NCBI RefSeq assembly: GCF_004331285.1
Contig: NZ_SJOH01000005.1
Location: forward strand, 1 to 64,000
Direction of reading: 5' to 3'
Length of the DNA stretch: 64,000 bases
Source: Acinetobacter sp. ANC 3781
Lineage (GTDB): Bacteria; Pseudomonadota; Gammaproteobacteria; Pseudomonadales; Moraxellaceae
How positions within the stretch are numbered: the stretch's first letter is position 1; every line of letters begins with the position of its first letter. Positions 44,985-54,614 of the stretch are shown here, piece after piece. The notes under the pieces were generated by a model, which saw nothing but the letters and a program-made list of their open reading frames with translations, was not told where the DNA came from and made no database searches. A program made the position numbers and the translations under genes.

Positions 44985-45977
44985 TCACTTGATCTGTCTC
45001 AACATATTCTTCGCACCTGTATGATTGTAATTATTGGACAGGTTTTGCAAAATCTTGATTGCTTGTCCTTTAGAATTGGTGAAGCGGCTGCTATAACTCG
45101 GTACACTGGTTAAACAGCGCGCGACCAGCATTCCAGATTCCGTATAAACTTTGGTTCCATCCGTTCCCTGTAACTTGCCATAATTATAAGCACGTTGTGC
45201 ATTATTACAGGCAGCCATCTGATTTTTGCCACTATTCAAATCGCGACGTGCCGCAACATAAGATTTGAGCTGTTGCTGTTGTGGTGTTTCCACCAGTTGT
45301 ATAGCCTGTTTTACGGGCAATTCAGGCGCAAGCTTGGTTTCTTTTTTAGTTTCAGTGTCTTTTTTAATATCAACCTCTTTCTGAGACACCGATTTACTCG
45401 CTGTATTTTTGGTCGTCTGATTATTTACATTGGTTTTTTTTGCAGCAGAACTATTTGAAAAATGGGCAGCTGAATAAAATTTTTGAGCATCTGAAGCCGT
45501 CATGATTGTAGTTTGCAGTGCAACCGTACGGGCATTGCTGCCATCCTCTAATTTTCGTTCATAAACCGGTTCAATGGATGCAATCCAGCTTTGCCCATCC
45601 ATTTGCACACATTTATAGACACCTATGCCTTGCTTGACACTGCTATAGCTGGATAACTGTTTTTTATCCGATTGATTCTTTACTAAGTTCATTGAACTTT
45701 TATATAAAAGAGAGAATTTTCCGCCCTTTGCAGTACAATAATTATTTAAATATTTTCTTGGATATAAAGCTTGCGGTTCTTTATTGTCTTGTTTGGGTCC
45801 CCAATAATAGACATATTCTTTAGCCCGACCGTTGGCAGCATTTATATTTTTTTGAACAATCAGTTCCTGCGGTGAAGCAAAATTCTGAGCTGAATCCGAG
45901 GTTAAACTGCCTAGACTTGTACAGCCATGTAAAGCGATGCCCATTCCCCCCATCAAGATTAATGTTCTAAAATTCAC
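44985..45977 (-). CDS. Lipoprotein of unknown function, 330 aa
   Basis: The signal peptide ends in a lipobox (LHGC, Cys19). The N-terminal half (about 50-165) is a folded domain with YYWGPKQ and three cysteines. Then comes a Lys/Thr/Asn/Ser-rich linker (about 175-220), typical of an extended stretch crossing the periplasm, and a C-terminal helical domain (about 228-330) with ACNNAQRAYNYGKLQG. I do not recognise the family. It is flanked by 250-390 bp of non-coding DNA on both sides, so it is transcribed alone. Confidence 0.68.
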   Translation of the reverse strand: MNFRTLILMGGMGIALHGCTSLGSLTSDSAQNFASPQELIVQKNINAANGRAKEYVYYWGPKQDNKEPQALYPRKYLNNYCTAKGGKFSLLYKSSMNLVKNQSDKKQLSSYSSVKQGIGVYKCVQMDGQSWIASIEPVYERKLEDGSNARTVALQTTIMTASDAQKFYSAAHFSNSSAAKKTNVNNQTTKNTASKSVSQKEVDIKKDTETKKETKLAPELPVKQAIQLVETPQQQQLKSYVAARRDLNSGKNQMAACNNAQRAYNYGKLQGTDGTKVYTESGMLVARCLTSVPSYSSRFTNSKGQAIKILQNLSNNYNHTGAKNMLRQIK

Positions 45978-46368
45978 GTATCAATTCTCAATTATGCCGT
46001 ATAAATAAAAATATATGAAAAGCCTCAAAATAACAAACTCATAACTTTGATTTTATTATTTATTTTACTGAATTGTTTTTTATTTTTTGATTCAAAATAG
46101 TTCATAAATTGCCAATTTTTAATTGTTTTAGTTTGATAACTTGAACTGCATAACAGTTCAGTCAACTTTTACAAATCTGATCATGGGTTCAAGTAAATGT
46201 ATCAGCCAAACTATACGACAATTTCACTTATGATCAGATAAAGGAATAGCCAGGTTTAATTATCTGGTTTTGTCTTCTGGTAGATCTATTTATTTAAACC
46301 TTTCCGGGTAAGCAATACCTGCCTCAAACCAAGATTTGCTTCAATGTATTGCTTTTTACAGGATGTAG
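45978..46368. other. Non-coding region between the lipoprotein and DUF1176 genes
   Basis: These 391 bp contain no supported gene. They hold an AT-rich promoter-like area for the lipoprotein gene and one small hairpin (TGAACTG, 5-base loop, CAGTTCA, 46142-46160). The plus-strand frames at 46344-46679 are shadows of the DUF1176 gene. Confidence 0.4.
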
Positions 46369-47442
46369 TTACCTTACGACAGATTCAATCAAATCTAAAT
46401 TCCAGACCCCACCCGCAGCTAAGCCCTTACACATGCCCGACCAGCGGTCTATGCTCTGCACAAAAGTTTTTCCATCCCAAATCCATTCACTCATCGCCCA
46501 ACAATCGCCTACGCCACGTCCCTTTTGTGAACTTCCTATTTCACCATCGCCAAATTCTGATGCAGATTCTGTCACAAAATTCACCTTACCTTTTAAGGAT
46601 TCGTTTATCACCCAAGCCCCATACCCTTCATTATACGCCCCACGCCAGCACAGGGTTGTGGCTAGCACTTTGTGATTAGACAGCTTATACAACTCAATTG
46701 CTTGTGGGGTTACACCTTGTTCCGTATAAATGCCCTCACAAAATGCATGACCGTCTTGCAACTCAGGCTGAGCAACCAATAAAATCGTATGCAAGGCTTT
46801 GTAAGATTTCGCATTCGGCTGAAGCGTTAAATAGGGTTTCGTGGCCGTTTTGACTTTTTTTACCAGCAGTTTTGGCTGTGGAGTTAAAACTTTTGCTTCA
46901 TTTACGCTGCCTTTTTTTACCAATGCACCCACTGTCCCGATACGCTTTTGAAAATCATCCATTTTCAATAATGCAGCAGTCATACCGGCATCGGAAACCT
47001 GCCATGAGTAATGCATATTTTTAAACACAATTTTTACGTTTTTCTTCACTTGTTGTAATAAACCATTCACTTGTTTGGCATTTAGTGTGCCCATTAAAGG
47101 TTCATTCGTTCCATTCAGATGAATAACCCCCAAGTCTTTACCGTTAATATAAAAGTGAATATTTTTAAGCTTCTTTTTATCCAAGCTTTGATCATAATCT
47201 GACAAGGCAAATTCAGCCTGAACCGCCTGTTTTGCTCCCGCTTTACGGGTCAATAAAATGGATGCGGGCATAGCTTGGGTCAGGTCATCCTGATAACCTG
47301 CGGCACGGCAAGTTCCTGTATTGCTACAGTAGATTTCCCATTCTTGATTTGAAAAAGATGTTCCCTGAATGACGTCTGCAAAAACAAATGAGCTGACAAG
47401 AGGAAGACAACCGAGATAAATTAAACTGTAGAGAACTTTCAT
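46369..47442 (-). CDS. DUF1176 secreted protein
   Basis: A 357-residue exported protein (signal peptide about 1-22, cut after VFA). QEWEIYCSNTGTCRAAGYQ is the hallmark opening of DUF1176, and DCWAMSEWIWDGKTFVQSIDRWSGMCKGLAAGG near the C-terminus is its conserved end. Several cysteines suggest disulfides. The function of the family is not known. It is one of four exported proteins of unknown function in a row on this strand. Confidence 0.82.
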   Translation of the reverse strand: MKVLYSLIYLGCLPLVSSFVFADVIQGTSFSNQEWEIYCSNTGTCRAAGYQDDLTQAMPASILLTRKAGAKQAVQAEFALSDYDQSLDKKKLKNIHFYINGKDLGVIHLNGTNEPLMGTLNAKQVNGLLQQVKKNVKIVFKNMHYSWQVSDAGMTAALLKMDDFQKRIGTVGALVKKGSVNEAKVLTPQPKLLVKKVKTATKPYLTLQPNAKSYKALHTILLVAQPELQDGHAFCEGIYTEQGVTPQAIELYKLSNHKVLATTLCWRGAYNEGYGAWVINESLKGKVNFVTESASEFGDGEIGSSQKGRGVGDCWAMSEWIWDGKTFVQSIDRWSGMCKGLAAGGVWNLDLIESVVR

Positions 47443-47621
47443 CTTTTCTTATTCCGCCCTTTTTTTATCAATATACAGGTAAACCATTATTTTCGGTGTT
47501 ACATAATCTTTTAATTATACAATTTTAAATAATCCAAAATATAACCTTTACAAGGATAATCTATATTACCATGTAGATAATCGGCTCGATTTAAAGCAGT
47601 ATGACAAACAACCCATCCTAT

Positions 47622-47648
47622 AAAAAAACCCGCATTAGGCGGGCTTTT
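47622..47648 (-). terminator. Terminator of the sbmA-like gene
   Basis: On the minus strand GCCCGC, CTAAT loop, GCGGGT then seven T (47628-47622). Confidence 0.85.
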
Positions 47649-47670
47649 ATTTTACAATTCGAGATTCAAC

Positions 47671-48867
47671 TTACTTATCCAAAGTCGACTCAAATGCTCT
47701 TAAACGCTTATAAATTGAAAGTAGCTCAATAATCGTTGGCCATGACTCAATCAAATACTGGAATGACTCACGTACCTTACCGAATACATTTGCAATCTGC
47801 ATCATTAAACCCAGCGTGATTGTACCTGCGGCAATACTCGGGAATAACACAAATAAACCGTACAGATTATCCAGTTGCATATACCAGATACGTACCATAT
47901 TAAAATAGGCGTAGTGGAAATATAAACGGAAATAGTTAAAACGAACCCTACTAAATAATTCTTTTAAAGTCAGCGGATCTGCACGGTCAGCATAATCCTC
48001 TCCGTACACCAGTTCTTTACGGTATGCGGCTTCCACCTTTTGATTATTGAACTCTAAGCCTGGTAATTTATAACCCACCACCATCAATACAACTGTACCC
48101 AAAACTGCCCAACTAATGGCAGCCCAGACCAGCGCATAAGGAATTTCTCCCACGATCGGCAGTTGTTTTACATGTGAGGACAACTGCAATAACACCGGTA
48201 AAAATGCCATTAACGTCATTAAGGCTTGAATAAAACTCACCCCCAGACTTTCTGTAGTCTTGGCAAAGCGCATGGTGTCTTCCTGAATACGCTGCGAAGC
48301 CCCTTCAATATGCCGTAACTGTTCCCAATGCGCGGTGTAATAATCATTCATTGCGGTACGCCAACGAAAAATGTAATGACTGACAAAGAACAGATTAAAT
48401 ACTGCAATGGTGACATACACCATGGCAACATACAGGAAGGTCATGGTTTCACTATAAAGTAAATTGACATTTCCACCGCCACTACCAAGCATTTTCTGGA
48501 TCAAGTCATAAAATGGGCTGTACCATGCATTCACTACAACATTGACTTGTACTGAAAACCAAATATTAAACAGAATAAAGGCAGATCCCCAAACTGACCA
48601 TCCTTGCCAAGGATTGCTAGATTTAAACCGCCAGAACAGGGCAAAAATAACCGTTGAGACAAGAAACCACAGATAGAACCATAAAAATGAAGGGCTCCAG
48701 AAACGACTGACTCCGATAGGCAATTCCGCTTCATGATAGCCGGGTGCAAAGCCTAAAAATGTTCCCCAACTATTTCCACCGGAATACCACAAAGCCACAT
48801 TGATTAAAAACCAAAGCACCAACGACAAAAAGAACCATTTCGGGCTCGGAAAAAAAGATTTAAACAT
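47671..48867 (-). CDS. sbmA: Peptide antibiotic transporter SbmA/BacA
   Basis: A 398-residue inner-membrane protein of the SbmA/BacA family with about seven to eight hydrophobic segments. [25 protein letters not shown] (about 180-204) is the conserved cytoplasmic stretch, and [20 protein letters not shown] near the C-terminus is diagnostic. There is no ATPase domain; it imports peptides such as microcins and proline-rich antimicrobial peptides with the proton gradient. It is monocistronic with its own terminator. Confidence 0.9.
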   Translation of the reverse strand: MFKSFFPSPKWFFLSLVLWFLINVALWYSGGNSWGTFLGFAPGYHEAELPIGVSRFWSPSFLWFYLWFLVSTVIFALFWRFKSSNPWQGWSVWGSAFILFNIWFSVQVNVVVNAWYSPFYDLIQKMLGSGGGNVNLLYSETMTFLYVAMVYVTIAVFNLFFVSHYIFRWRTAMNDYYTAHWEQLRHIEGASQRIQEDTMRFAKTTESLGVSFIQALMTLMAFLPVLLQLSSHVKQLPIVGEIPYALVWAAISWAVLGTVVLMVVGYKLPGLEFNNQKVEAAYRKELVYGEDYADRADPLTLKELFSRVRFNYFRLYFHYAYFNMVRIWYMQLDNLYGLFVLFPSIAAGTITLGLMMQIANVFGKVRESFQYLIESWPTIIELLSIYKRLRAFESTLDK

Positions 48868-49541
48868 TGCGTATGGATATTCCTTTTATTTTTAATTCAC
48901 AACCTAAGTCATCCACTCAGATTAAACAGATTTTTAACCCTATGGATGAATCCGCCATTATTCTATTATTTTCATCTTTGTAACAACTTATTCACTGTTT
49001 GGGAAATGTTTTTTCGCGTGAATCAGGTTAAACAATCCCACATTTCAATAAACAATGCACACTTTTGACTTAAGCCATCAATGACATTTCCATCATTCCG
49101 CCTCATGATAGATATAAATCTCCAAGAAAATAACTTAAATTTTTCAAAATCAAGTTTTTAGAGATATTGAAGATATAAGTATGGTTTAACATAGTTAAGC
49201 AATATTCACATCTCTTGTAAAATACCCAAGCAGCCTGAAAAAACGAAATATTACCTTCTATGACGAACTAAGCTAATATTCATAAATTAAAATAATATTA
49301 AAAAAACATTCAATTATTTATTCAGTTGTGCTTTTTATAAAATTAAGGAAAATTATAAAAAATTTAGAACCTAGAATGCTAAAATTTAATAGATTGGCAA
49401 TTTTGTTTTTAATGGGTATATCACATAAAAATTCCATCTGATTTTTTTTGATTTAACTCTCAATGCTGATAAAATTGGTTAAATACTTATCAAATCATGG
49501 TATTATTTAATTACATTCTCAATACTGCTCGGGGAAGCAAA
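48868..49541. other. AT-rich non-coding region of 674 bp
   Basis: No coding frame, RNA fold or repeat that I can support is visible, apart from the promoter-like sequence of the small gene at its right end (49448-49475). Confidence 0.4.
49448..49475 (+). promoter_or_regulatory. Putative sigma-70 promoter of the 66-aa gene
   Basis: TTGATT (49448-49453), a 16-base spacer and TAAAAT (49470-49475), about 66 bases before the ATG at 49542. Confidence 0.4.
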
Positions 49542-49742
49542 ATGGACAGTGACAATTTAGTTATCGAGTTATTAGAACCTATCATTCTAAAAAAAGAAAA
49601 TTGTAATCCTTTGGTTTTTGAACAAGGGACTATTTTAAAGGTGGTGATGCATACACCTACCGGCCTATTGGTATCTGATGATTCAAATTTCAATTTTACC
49701 GTTTCTTTAAATGATAAAAATAAAGTATGGCGTGAACTTTAG
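49542..49742 (+). CDS. Small protein of unknown function, 66 aa
   Basis: The ATG at 49542 has GGGGA six to seven bases upstream, much better than a longer frame opening at 49497. The product is acidic, soluble and probably a small beta-sheet domain (LVIELLEPIILKKE, FEQGTILKVVMHTPTGLLVSDD, FTVSLNDKNKVWREL). There is no signal peptide. I do not recognise the family. The promoter-like sequence and ribosome site argue that it is real. Confidence 0.6.
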   Translation: MDSDNLVIELLEPIILKKENCNPLVFEQGTILKVVMHTPTGLLVSDDSNFNFTVSLNDKNKVWREL

Positions 49743-49780
49743 ATCTCAACTGGTCCTTTCCACGCATAACAGGTTGTATT

Positions 49781-49828
49781 GTATGATCTAAATTTGAGTA
49801 TCCCCTAATCTCAAGCTCAAGATCATAC
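49781..49828. repeat. Inverted repeat after the 66-aa gene
   Basis: A 9-bp perfect outer stem, with TTGAG (49794-49798) able to pair with CTCAA (49810-49814) inside, ending in TATTTTC. It could act as a weak terminator for the small gene or be a structured RNA. Confidence 0.5.
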
Positions 49829-50152
49829 TATTTTCAATTTATTATAATAGGTTAGACCTATTCTGGTGTGGTTATTTTCAAACGCAACAGAGCAGCTCCC
49901 CTGCTCGACCCATTCTTTTATTTTTAAGTTTCTATCTCGCAGCGATTCAAAACTGCCAATTTAACTAGGTTCTCTATTTCATTTATTCGAAGAAAAATTT
50001 GAATTCATCAGCCATGTTTATATATTCCACTACCGGTTCAATAAATAAAGATCCGCTTAATCATTCATTCAATATTTATTGTTCTTTTCATGTATTTTAT
50101 ATCCAAAAATAGAATGGATTAAATATTCCTTTAACAAAGCCTATCTCTATAT

Positions 50153-50186
50153 AACTACACCATCCCTGTATTTGGATGGTGTAGTT
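50153..50186. repeat. Perfect 13-bp hairpin
   Basis: AACTACACCATCC (50153-50165), 8-base loop, GGATGGTGTAGTT (50174-50186). There is no T-run on either side. It lies 75 bp beyond the 3' end of the HEPN-like gene. Confidence 0.6.
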
Positions 50187-50260
50187 AATGGAATGATTTC
50201 AGAGCTGCTCTTAAGCAAGTGTCAAAGCAACAAAATTCAACTTAATGATATTCATTTTTA

Positions 50261-51073
50261 TTACTTTCTAAGCGTACTCATAAAACTCACTACCGAAAAC
50301 AGCCAAATAAACAAGATAAAACTGCGTTCTTTGCTGAAATAACTGACATCGGTACCATGCAAAATATTATGGCGGGTCATGGTCACGGTTGAGCTGCTGT
50401 CCATCTTATAGGCTGCCAATTCTGCAAAGTAAATATTCATTTCACAAGCAATTTTGGCTTTATGCCACAAGCTCTTTATTTCATGCCCTTTTAAACCCGG
50501 GACAATTTTGTAGACATCGACAAATTTGGTCTGATTCTGTTTTAAAAAACCACGTTCAATTAAAACATCCGTCAATAAACCTTCCAGTTGCGCATATAAA
50601 AGCGGAATGCAGCCTGCAAAGCACTGCATTTCATATAATTTAAATGTGTCTTTTATCACCAAACGGCGCTGTGCTTTATTTCCAGCATCAATCTCTAAAG
50701 CATCGAAAGCTTCAAGTAGTTCTGCCTGGAAATAATCCGTATTGATCACATCTAAAAGATTTAAGCTTGCCACATCATCTTCATGTTGATTGATCAAGCT
50801 CCAGATATGAATCAAGTTTAAGGCATCATTGGCAAATTTTGCATCGACCGGTTGATCCAGATTATCGGCAAGTACATCAAAATAAGCTTCAACTTGAGCA
50901 TATTGACGTAACGCTTGGATTAAATGGGTGTGTTCACCTGCAGATATTTCCTGAAGATATTGCTCGGCATTTTGTAAAATACCTTTCCCCAGTTTGTCTT
51001 GAACATTCTGATTTTGTGGAATTCGGGTCACTTCTCGTTCGAAATCATCTAAATCAAAATCATCATCAATCAT
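50261..51073 (-). CDS. Protein with HEPN-like C-terminal motif
   Basis: A soluble protein of 270 residues from the ATG at 51073 (a GTG at 51091 would add six). The N-terminal 30 residues are acidic and probably unfolded; the remainder is helical. Near the C-terminus, TRHNILHG contains Arg234-X4-His239, the R-X4-6-H signature of HEPN ribonucleases and of ApeA/Abi-like proteins, preceded by helices (PLLYAQLEGLLTDVLIERGF) in the usual order. It is transcribed alone upstream of the hydrophilin gene. RNase or abortive-infection activity is inference; it may be a housekeeping HEPN protein without catalysis. Confidence 0.6.
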   Translation of the reverse strand: MIDDDFDLDDFEREVTRIPQNQNVQDKLGKGILQNAEQYLQEISAGEHTHLIQALRQYAQVEAYFDVLADNLDQPVDAKFANDALNLIHIWSLINQHEDDVASLNLLDVINTDYFQAELLEAFDALEIDAGNKAQRRLVIKDTFKLYEMQCFAGCIPLLYAQLEGLLTDVLIERGFLKQNQTKFVDVYKIVPGLKGHEIKSLWHKAKIACEMNIYFAELAAYKMDSSSTVTMTRHNILHGTDVSYFSKERSFILFIWLFSVVSFMSTLRK

Positions 51074-51291
51074 CGCTTTTACTCTTGGCACATTGCTTTA
51101 AGTGGCTATTATCACAGGTATTCAATACAGCACATAGCGCTATAAAATAAATACTATGACAAATGACTGAATCCCAATCGAAATTGAGTCCACATCATAG
51201 CCACTAAATAACAGTTCGCCTGATTTAGATAATATCTAATATGCAGATGGTCCATGTTTTTCGGAACGATCTTAAATTTTTCGGTCTTGCT

Positions 51292-51324
51292 GGCTCCTCC
51301 AATCACGCCCTGACTGAAGGAGCC
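51292..51324. repeat. Long stem-loop after the hydrophilin gene
   Basis: On the minus strand a 14-bp stem with two wobble pairs (GGCTCCTTCAGTCA with TGATTGGAGGAGCC) encloses a 5-base loop GGGCG. It is 16 bp after the stop codon, placed as a terminator or 3' stabiliser, but no T-run follows. Confidence 0.6.
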
Positions 51325-51339
51325 TTTAAACTAGAATCA

Positions 51340-52146
51340 TTATTTATGATTTTTATTTTGGTCAGACTTGTTTTGCTCAGACTGAGCATTTTTATCATGA
51401 TCCTTTTTGGAGTCATCTTTTTTATGAGTTTGATCTAAGTCGTTGTCCTTCGACGAAGCATTTTGGTCATCCTTTTTTGAATCATCTGACTGAGACTGAT
51501 CATCTTGCTTGATTTTACTCATCGTGTCAGCCGCCATCTGTCTGAGTTCACCGAGTTTGACACTGGCTTCACTCACTAACTCAGTAATCTTCTGTTTAGT
51601 GTCTTCGAACTTATGCAGAGCCTCATCTTTTAAATTGGCCACAAGGTCCTGCTGACCATTCTGACCCGCTTTAGAATTTTGTTTATCTGACTGTACCGAT
51701 TTATCTTGATCAGATTTAGCATTTTTCGAATCTGAACCCTGCACACCATTTTGCTGACTGTCGGACTTGCCATTTTTTAGCTCATTCAGAATCTTTTCGC
51801 CTTTTTTCAATAGTTCTTCACCAATGGCGATTGCCTTCGCTTTTAAGTCATCCATCTTAATGGTTTCAGTTTTTTTGTCTGAATTGCCTGACTGAGATTC
51901 TTTAACATGATCAGAATTATCTTTTTGATCTGCATGTTCGCCATTTGACTGAGCGCTTTGCTTAGCTTCAGACTTTTCATCAGTATTTTTCTTCTGGGCT
52001 TCTAGAGTCTCCTGATATTCTTGGTTGTGCTGTTTATCGATCTCGTTCTGCTTTTGCTCTTTTTCGATTGGGTCATTCAATTCTCGTGCATGTCGTTCTT
52101 TATCTTGGTTCTGCTTCGAAATACTGGTCTGGTTATTCTGAGTCAT
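51340..52146 (-). CDS. Hydrophilin: highly charged, intrinsically disordered protein
   Basis: A 268-residue protein made almost only of Lys, Asp, Gln, Ser, Asn, Glu and His, with no Trp or Cys, one Phe, one Tyr and one Pro. Repeats of DQKSDQ/KDDSKKD type fill the ends. Two stretches have helix-forming amphipathic pattern: about 97-125 (MDDLKAKAIAIGEELLKKGE) and about 165-212 (LKDEALHKFEDTKQKITE). This looks like LEA-type hydrophilins that protect against drying; hydrophilins have been reported to matter for desiccation survival in A. baumannii. There is no signal peptide. The ribosome site GGGAGGG is strong, fitting an abundant protein. Identity with a named protein cannot be stated. Confidence 0.7.
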   Translation of the reverse strand: MTQNNQTSISKQNQDKERHARELNDPIEKEQKQNEIDKQHNQEYQETLEAQKKNTDEKSEAKQSAQSNGEHADQKDNSDHVKESQSGNSDKKTETIKMDDLKAKAIAIGEELLKKGEKILNELKNGKSDSQQNGVQGSDSKNAKSDQDKSVQSDKQNSKAGQNGQQDLVANLKDEALHKFEDTKQKITELVSEASVKLGELRQMAADTMSKIKQDDQSQSDDSKKDDQNASSKDNDLDQTHKKDDSKKDHDKNAQSEQNKSDQNKNHK

Positions 52147-52455
52147 GAGGACCCTCCCTGAGGTGTATAAAAATTATTAGACAATTTTTTTAGCACAAAT
52201 CATGTAAATAAGCGGGAGAATTAAGCAAACTGCAACAAAGCCTGTACATATTGTTGCTATTGATTGCAGGAAGTAGCGCTCACGTAATACGATCAATTGT
52301 TTAATCGTTGCTCATCGGACGATAGTGATTTTTGTATTTGAATGTTCCGGTCGCTTTATTGGTTGTGCTTCTGCTAAAGCATTTCTTTGTAATCCCCTCT
52401 GCATCATGTAAAATTATGGCCCATTGCATAATATACGAATGAGAGAGTCAGATCC
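52147..52455. other. Divergent control region of hydrophilin and metG
   Basis: These 309 bp carry the metG promoter (52387-52414) at the right and the leader of the hydrophilin gene at the left. No other gene or RNA is seen. Confidence 0.45.
52387..52414 (+). promoter_or_regulatory. Putative sigma-70 promoter of metG
   Basis: TTGTAA (52387-52392), 16-base spacer, TAAAAT (52409-52414). It predicts a leader of about 35 bases. Confidence 0.45.
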
Positions 52456-54513
52456 GTGCGTAATATCCTAGTCACTAACGCCCTTCCATACGCCAATGGT
52501 CCAATCCATATGGGTCACTTACTCGGTTATATCCAAGCAGATATTTGGGTTCGTGCCATGCGTGCAATGGGTCATGACGTGACTTACGTCTGTGCGGATG
52601 ATGCTCACGGTACAGCAATCATGCTGCGCGCTGAAGCGAACGGCATTTCACCTGAAGCGCAAATTGCCAATGTGCAAAAAGAACATATCCGTGACTTTGA
52701 TGGGTTCGGTGTTCACTTTGACCATTATGATTCGACCAACAGTGAAGAAAATAAAAATCGCTCCTCTGAGATTTACATTAAGAACCGTGAAGCAGGCAAT
52801 ATTGCAGTTCGTCCGGTCAAACAATTGTTCGACCCTGAAAAAGGCATGTTCTTGTCAGATCGTTTCATTAAAGGCACCTGCCCGAAATGTAAAGCGGAAG
52901 ATCAGTACGGCGACTCATGTGAAGTGTGTGGTGCAACTTATAATGCAACAGAACTATTGAATCCAAAATCGACTTTAAGTGGTGCTGCACCTGTTGAGAA
53001 ATCATCAGATCATTACTTCTTCAAACTTCCAAATTTTGCTGAATATCTACAAAAATGGACACGTGACCAAGGTCGCTTGCCAGTTTCTATTGCCAATAAA
53101 CTGGATGAGTGGTTTGAAGCAGGCTTAAACGACTGGGATATCTCTCGTGATGCACCGTATTTCGGTTTTGAAATTCCAGATGCACCAAACAAATACTTTT
53201 ACGTTTGGGTCGATGCGCCAATTGGCTACATGTCGAGTTTTGAAAACTACATCAAAACCAAACGTCCAGAATTAAACTTCAATGATTACTGGAAAAAAGA
53301 CTCTGAAAATGAGGTCTATCACTTCATTGGTAAAGACATCGTGTATTTCCACGCGCTATTCTGGCCTGCGATGCTTGAAGGTGCAAACTACCGTACGCCA
53401 TCGGGCTTGTTCGTAAACGGTTTCCTGACTGTAAATGGTCAGAAGATGTCTAAATCTCGCGGTACGTTTATTAAAGCGGAAACTTATTTAGAACATTTGA
53501 ACCCTGAATATTTACGTTACTACTTTGCGTCTAAGCTTTCGGACAAAGTTGAAGATTCTGACTTGAACCTTGATGATTTCGTTCAAAAAGTGAATTCAGA
53601 TCTGGTTGGTAAAGTGGTCAACATTGCCAGCCGTTGTGCAAAATTCATCAACACCAAGTTTGATAATAAGTTAAGCACGACTTGTGCTGAGCCTGAATTG
53701 GTACAAAGCTTTATCGACGCAGGCTCGTCAATTGCTGCCCAATATGAAGCACGTGAATTCTCTGCTGCGATTCGTGAAATCATGGCATTGGCAGATAAAG
53801 CAAACCAGTACATTGATGAGAAAAAACCGTGGGCGCTTGCAAAGCAGGAAGGTCAAGAACAGCAAGTTCATGACGTGTGTTCAGTCGGTATTAACCTGTT
53901 CCGTCAATTGGCAGTTTACCTTGCGCCTGTATTGCCGACGTTGGCACAGCAAGTTCAAGCCTTTTTACAACTTGAAAGCTTCAATTTCGAATCTCGTAAA
54001 GACATCCTTGTGGGTCATGAAATTGCGTTGTTCCAACCGCTCATGCAACGTGTTGACCCTAAAGCGGTTGCGGCAATGGTGGATGCATCTAAAGACTCTT
54101 TAGCTGCCCCTGCTGAAGCACCAAAAGCTGAAAAGAAAAAAGAGAAAGCCAAAGAGAAGAAAGCTGAACCTAAAGTCGGTGAAGCTGAAAGCATCACCAT
54201 TGATGACTTTGTAAAAGTTGACCTGCGTGTTGCAGAAGTTGTCGAGGCAGCTACGGTTGAAGGTTCTGACAAGCTTCTTCAATTAACTTTAAATGTCGGT
54301 GAAGCTGAGCCACGCAATGTATTTAGTGGTATTCGTGAGTTCTACCAGCCTGAAGACCTTAAAGGCAAATTGGTGGTGATGGTGGCTAACCTTGCACCAC
54401 GTAAGATGCGTTTTGGTATCTCGAACGGTATGGTACTCGCTGCGGGTAATGGCGAAGGTGTTTGGGTGATTTCACCTGAATCTGGTGCCAAACCGGGTGA
54501 TAAAGTGTCTTAA
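52456..54513 (+). CDS. metG: Methionyl-tRNA synthetase
   Basis: A 685-residue class I synthetase. The HIGH motif is HMGH (about residues 17-20) after [10 protein letters not shown], and KMSKS is in [11 protein letters not shown] zinc knuckle has CPKC and CEVC. A Lys/Glu/Ala-rich linker (about 553-577) leads to a C-terminal tRNA-binding (EMAP-II-like) domain that allows dimerisation. The start is GTG at 52456 behind GAGAGAG. Confidence 0.95.
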   Translation: MRNILVTNALPYANGPIHMGHLLGYIQADIWVRAMRAMGHDVTYVCADDAHGTAIMLRAEANGISPEAQIANVQKEHIRDFDGFGVHFDHYDSTNSEENKNRSSEIYIKNREAGNIAVRPVKQLFDPEKGMFLSDRFIKGTCPKCKAEDQYGDSCEVCGATYNATELLNPKSTLSGAAPVEKSSDHYFFKLPNFAEYLQKWTRDQGRLPVSIANKLDEWFEAGLNDWDISRDAPYFGFEIPDAPNKYFYVWVDAPIGYMSSFENYIKTKRPELNFNDYWKKDSENEVYHFIGKDIVYFHALFWPAMLEGANYRTPSGLFVNGFLTVNGQKMSKSRGTFIKAETYLEHLNPEYLRYYFASKLSDKVEDSDLNLDDFVQKVNSDLVGKVVNIASRCAKFINTKFDNKLSTTCAEPELVQSFIDAGSSIAAQYEAREFSAAIREIMALADKANQYIDEKKPWALAKQEGQEQQVHDVCSVGINLFRQLAVYLAPVLPTLAQQVQAFLQLESFNFESRKDILVGHEIALFQPLMQRVDPKAVAAMVDASKDSLAAPAEAPKAEKKKEKAKEKKAEPKVGEAESITIDDFVKVDLRVAEVVEAATVEGSDKLLQLTLNVGEAEPRNVFSGIREFYQPEDLKGKLVVMVANLAPRKMRFGISNGMVLAAGNGEGVWVISPESGAKPGDKVS

Positions 54514-54532
54514 GGTTTAAGACGAAAGATAA

Positions 54533-54560
54533 AAAAGCCTCTACTGATGTAGGGGCTTTT
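54533..54560 (+). terminator. Terminator of metG
   Basis: AAAAGCCTCTAC (54533-54544), TGAT loop, GTAGGGGCTTTT (54549-54560), with one G-U pair. Confidence 0.85.
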
Positions 54561-54614
54561 ATTTGATAAAATAATAATTGTTAATAAAAGCATGCTTAAT
54601 ATTATTGGAATCTT

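Larger units (their letters stand above)
49743..50260. other. Non-coding island with two strong inverted repeats
   Basis: These 518 bp lack a credible gene. They contain a long-armed inverted repeat (GTATGATCT 49781-49789 with AGATCATAC 49820-49828, TTGAG/CTCAA nested inside) and a perfect 13-bp hairpin at 50153-50186. An 87-codon frame at 50079-50342 starts with TTG and runs over the end of the opposite gene, so I do not call it. Confidence 0.5.

Noticed and set aside
46344..46679. Two overlapping plus-strand frames of about 110 codons
   Set aside because: Both are antisense shadows of the DUF1176 gene.
50079..50342. 87-codon plus-strand frame
   Set aside because: It starts with TTG without a ribosome site, contains the 13-bp hairpin and overlaps the 3' end of the HEPN-like gene by 82 bases on the opposite strand.
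51101..51205. 9-bp inverted repeat AGTGGCTAT / ATAGCCACT about 90 bp apart
   Set aside because: Too far apart and too short to distinguish from chance in AT-rich DNA; no element between.
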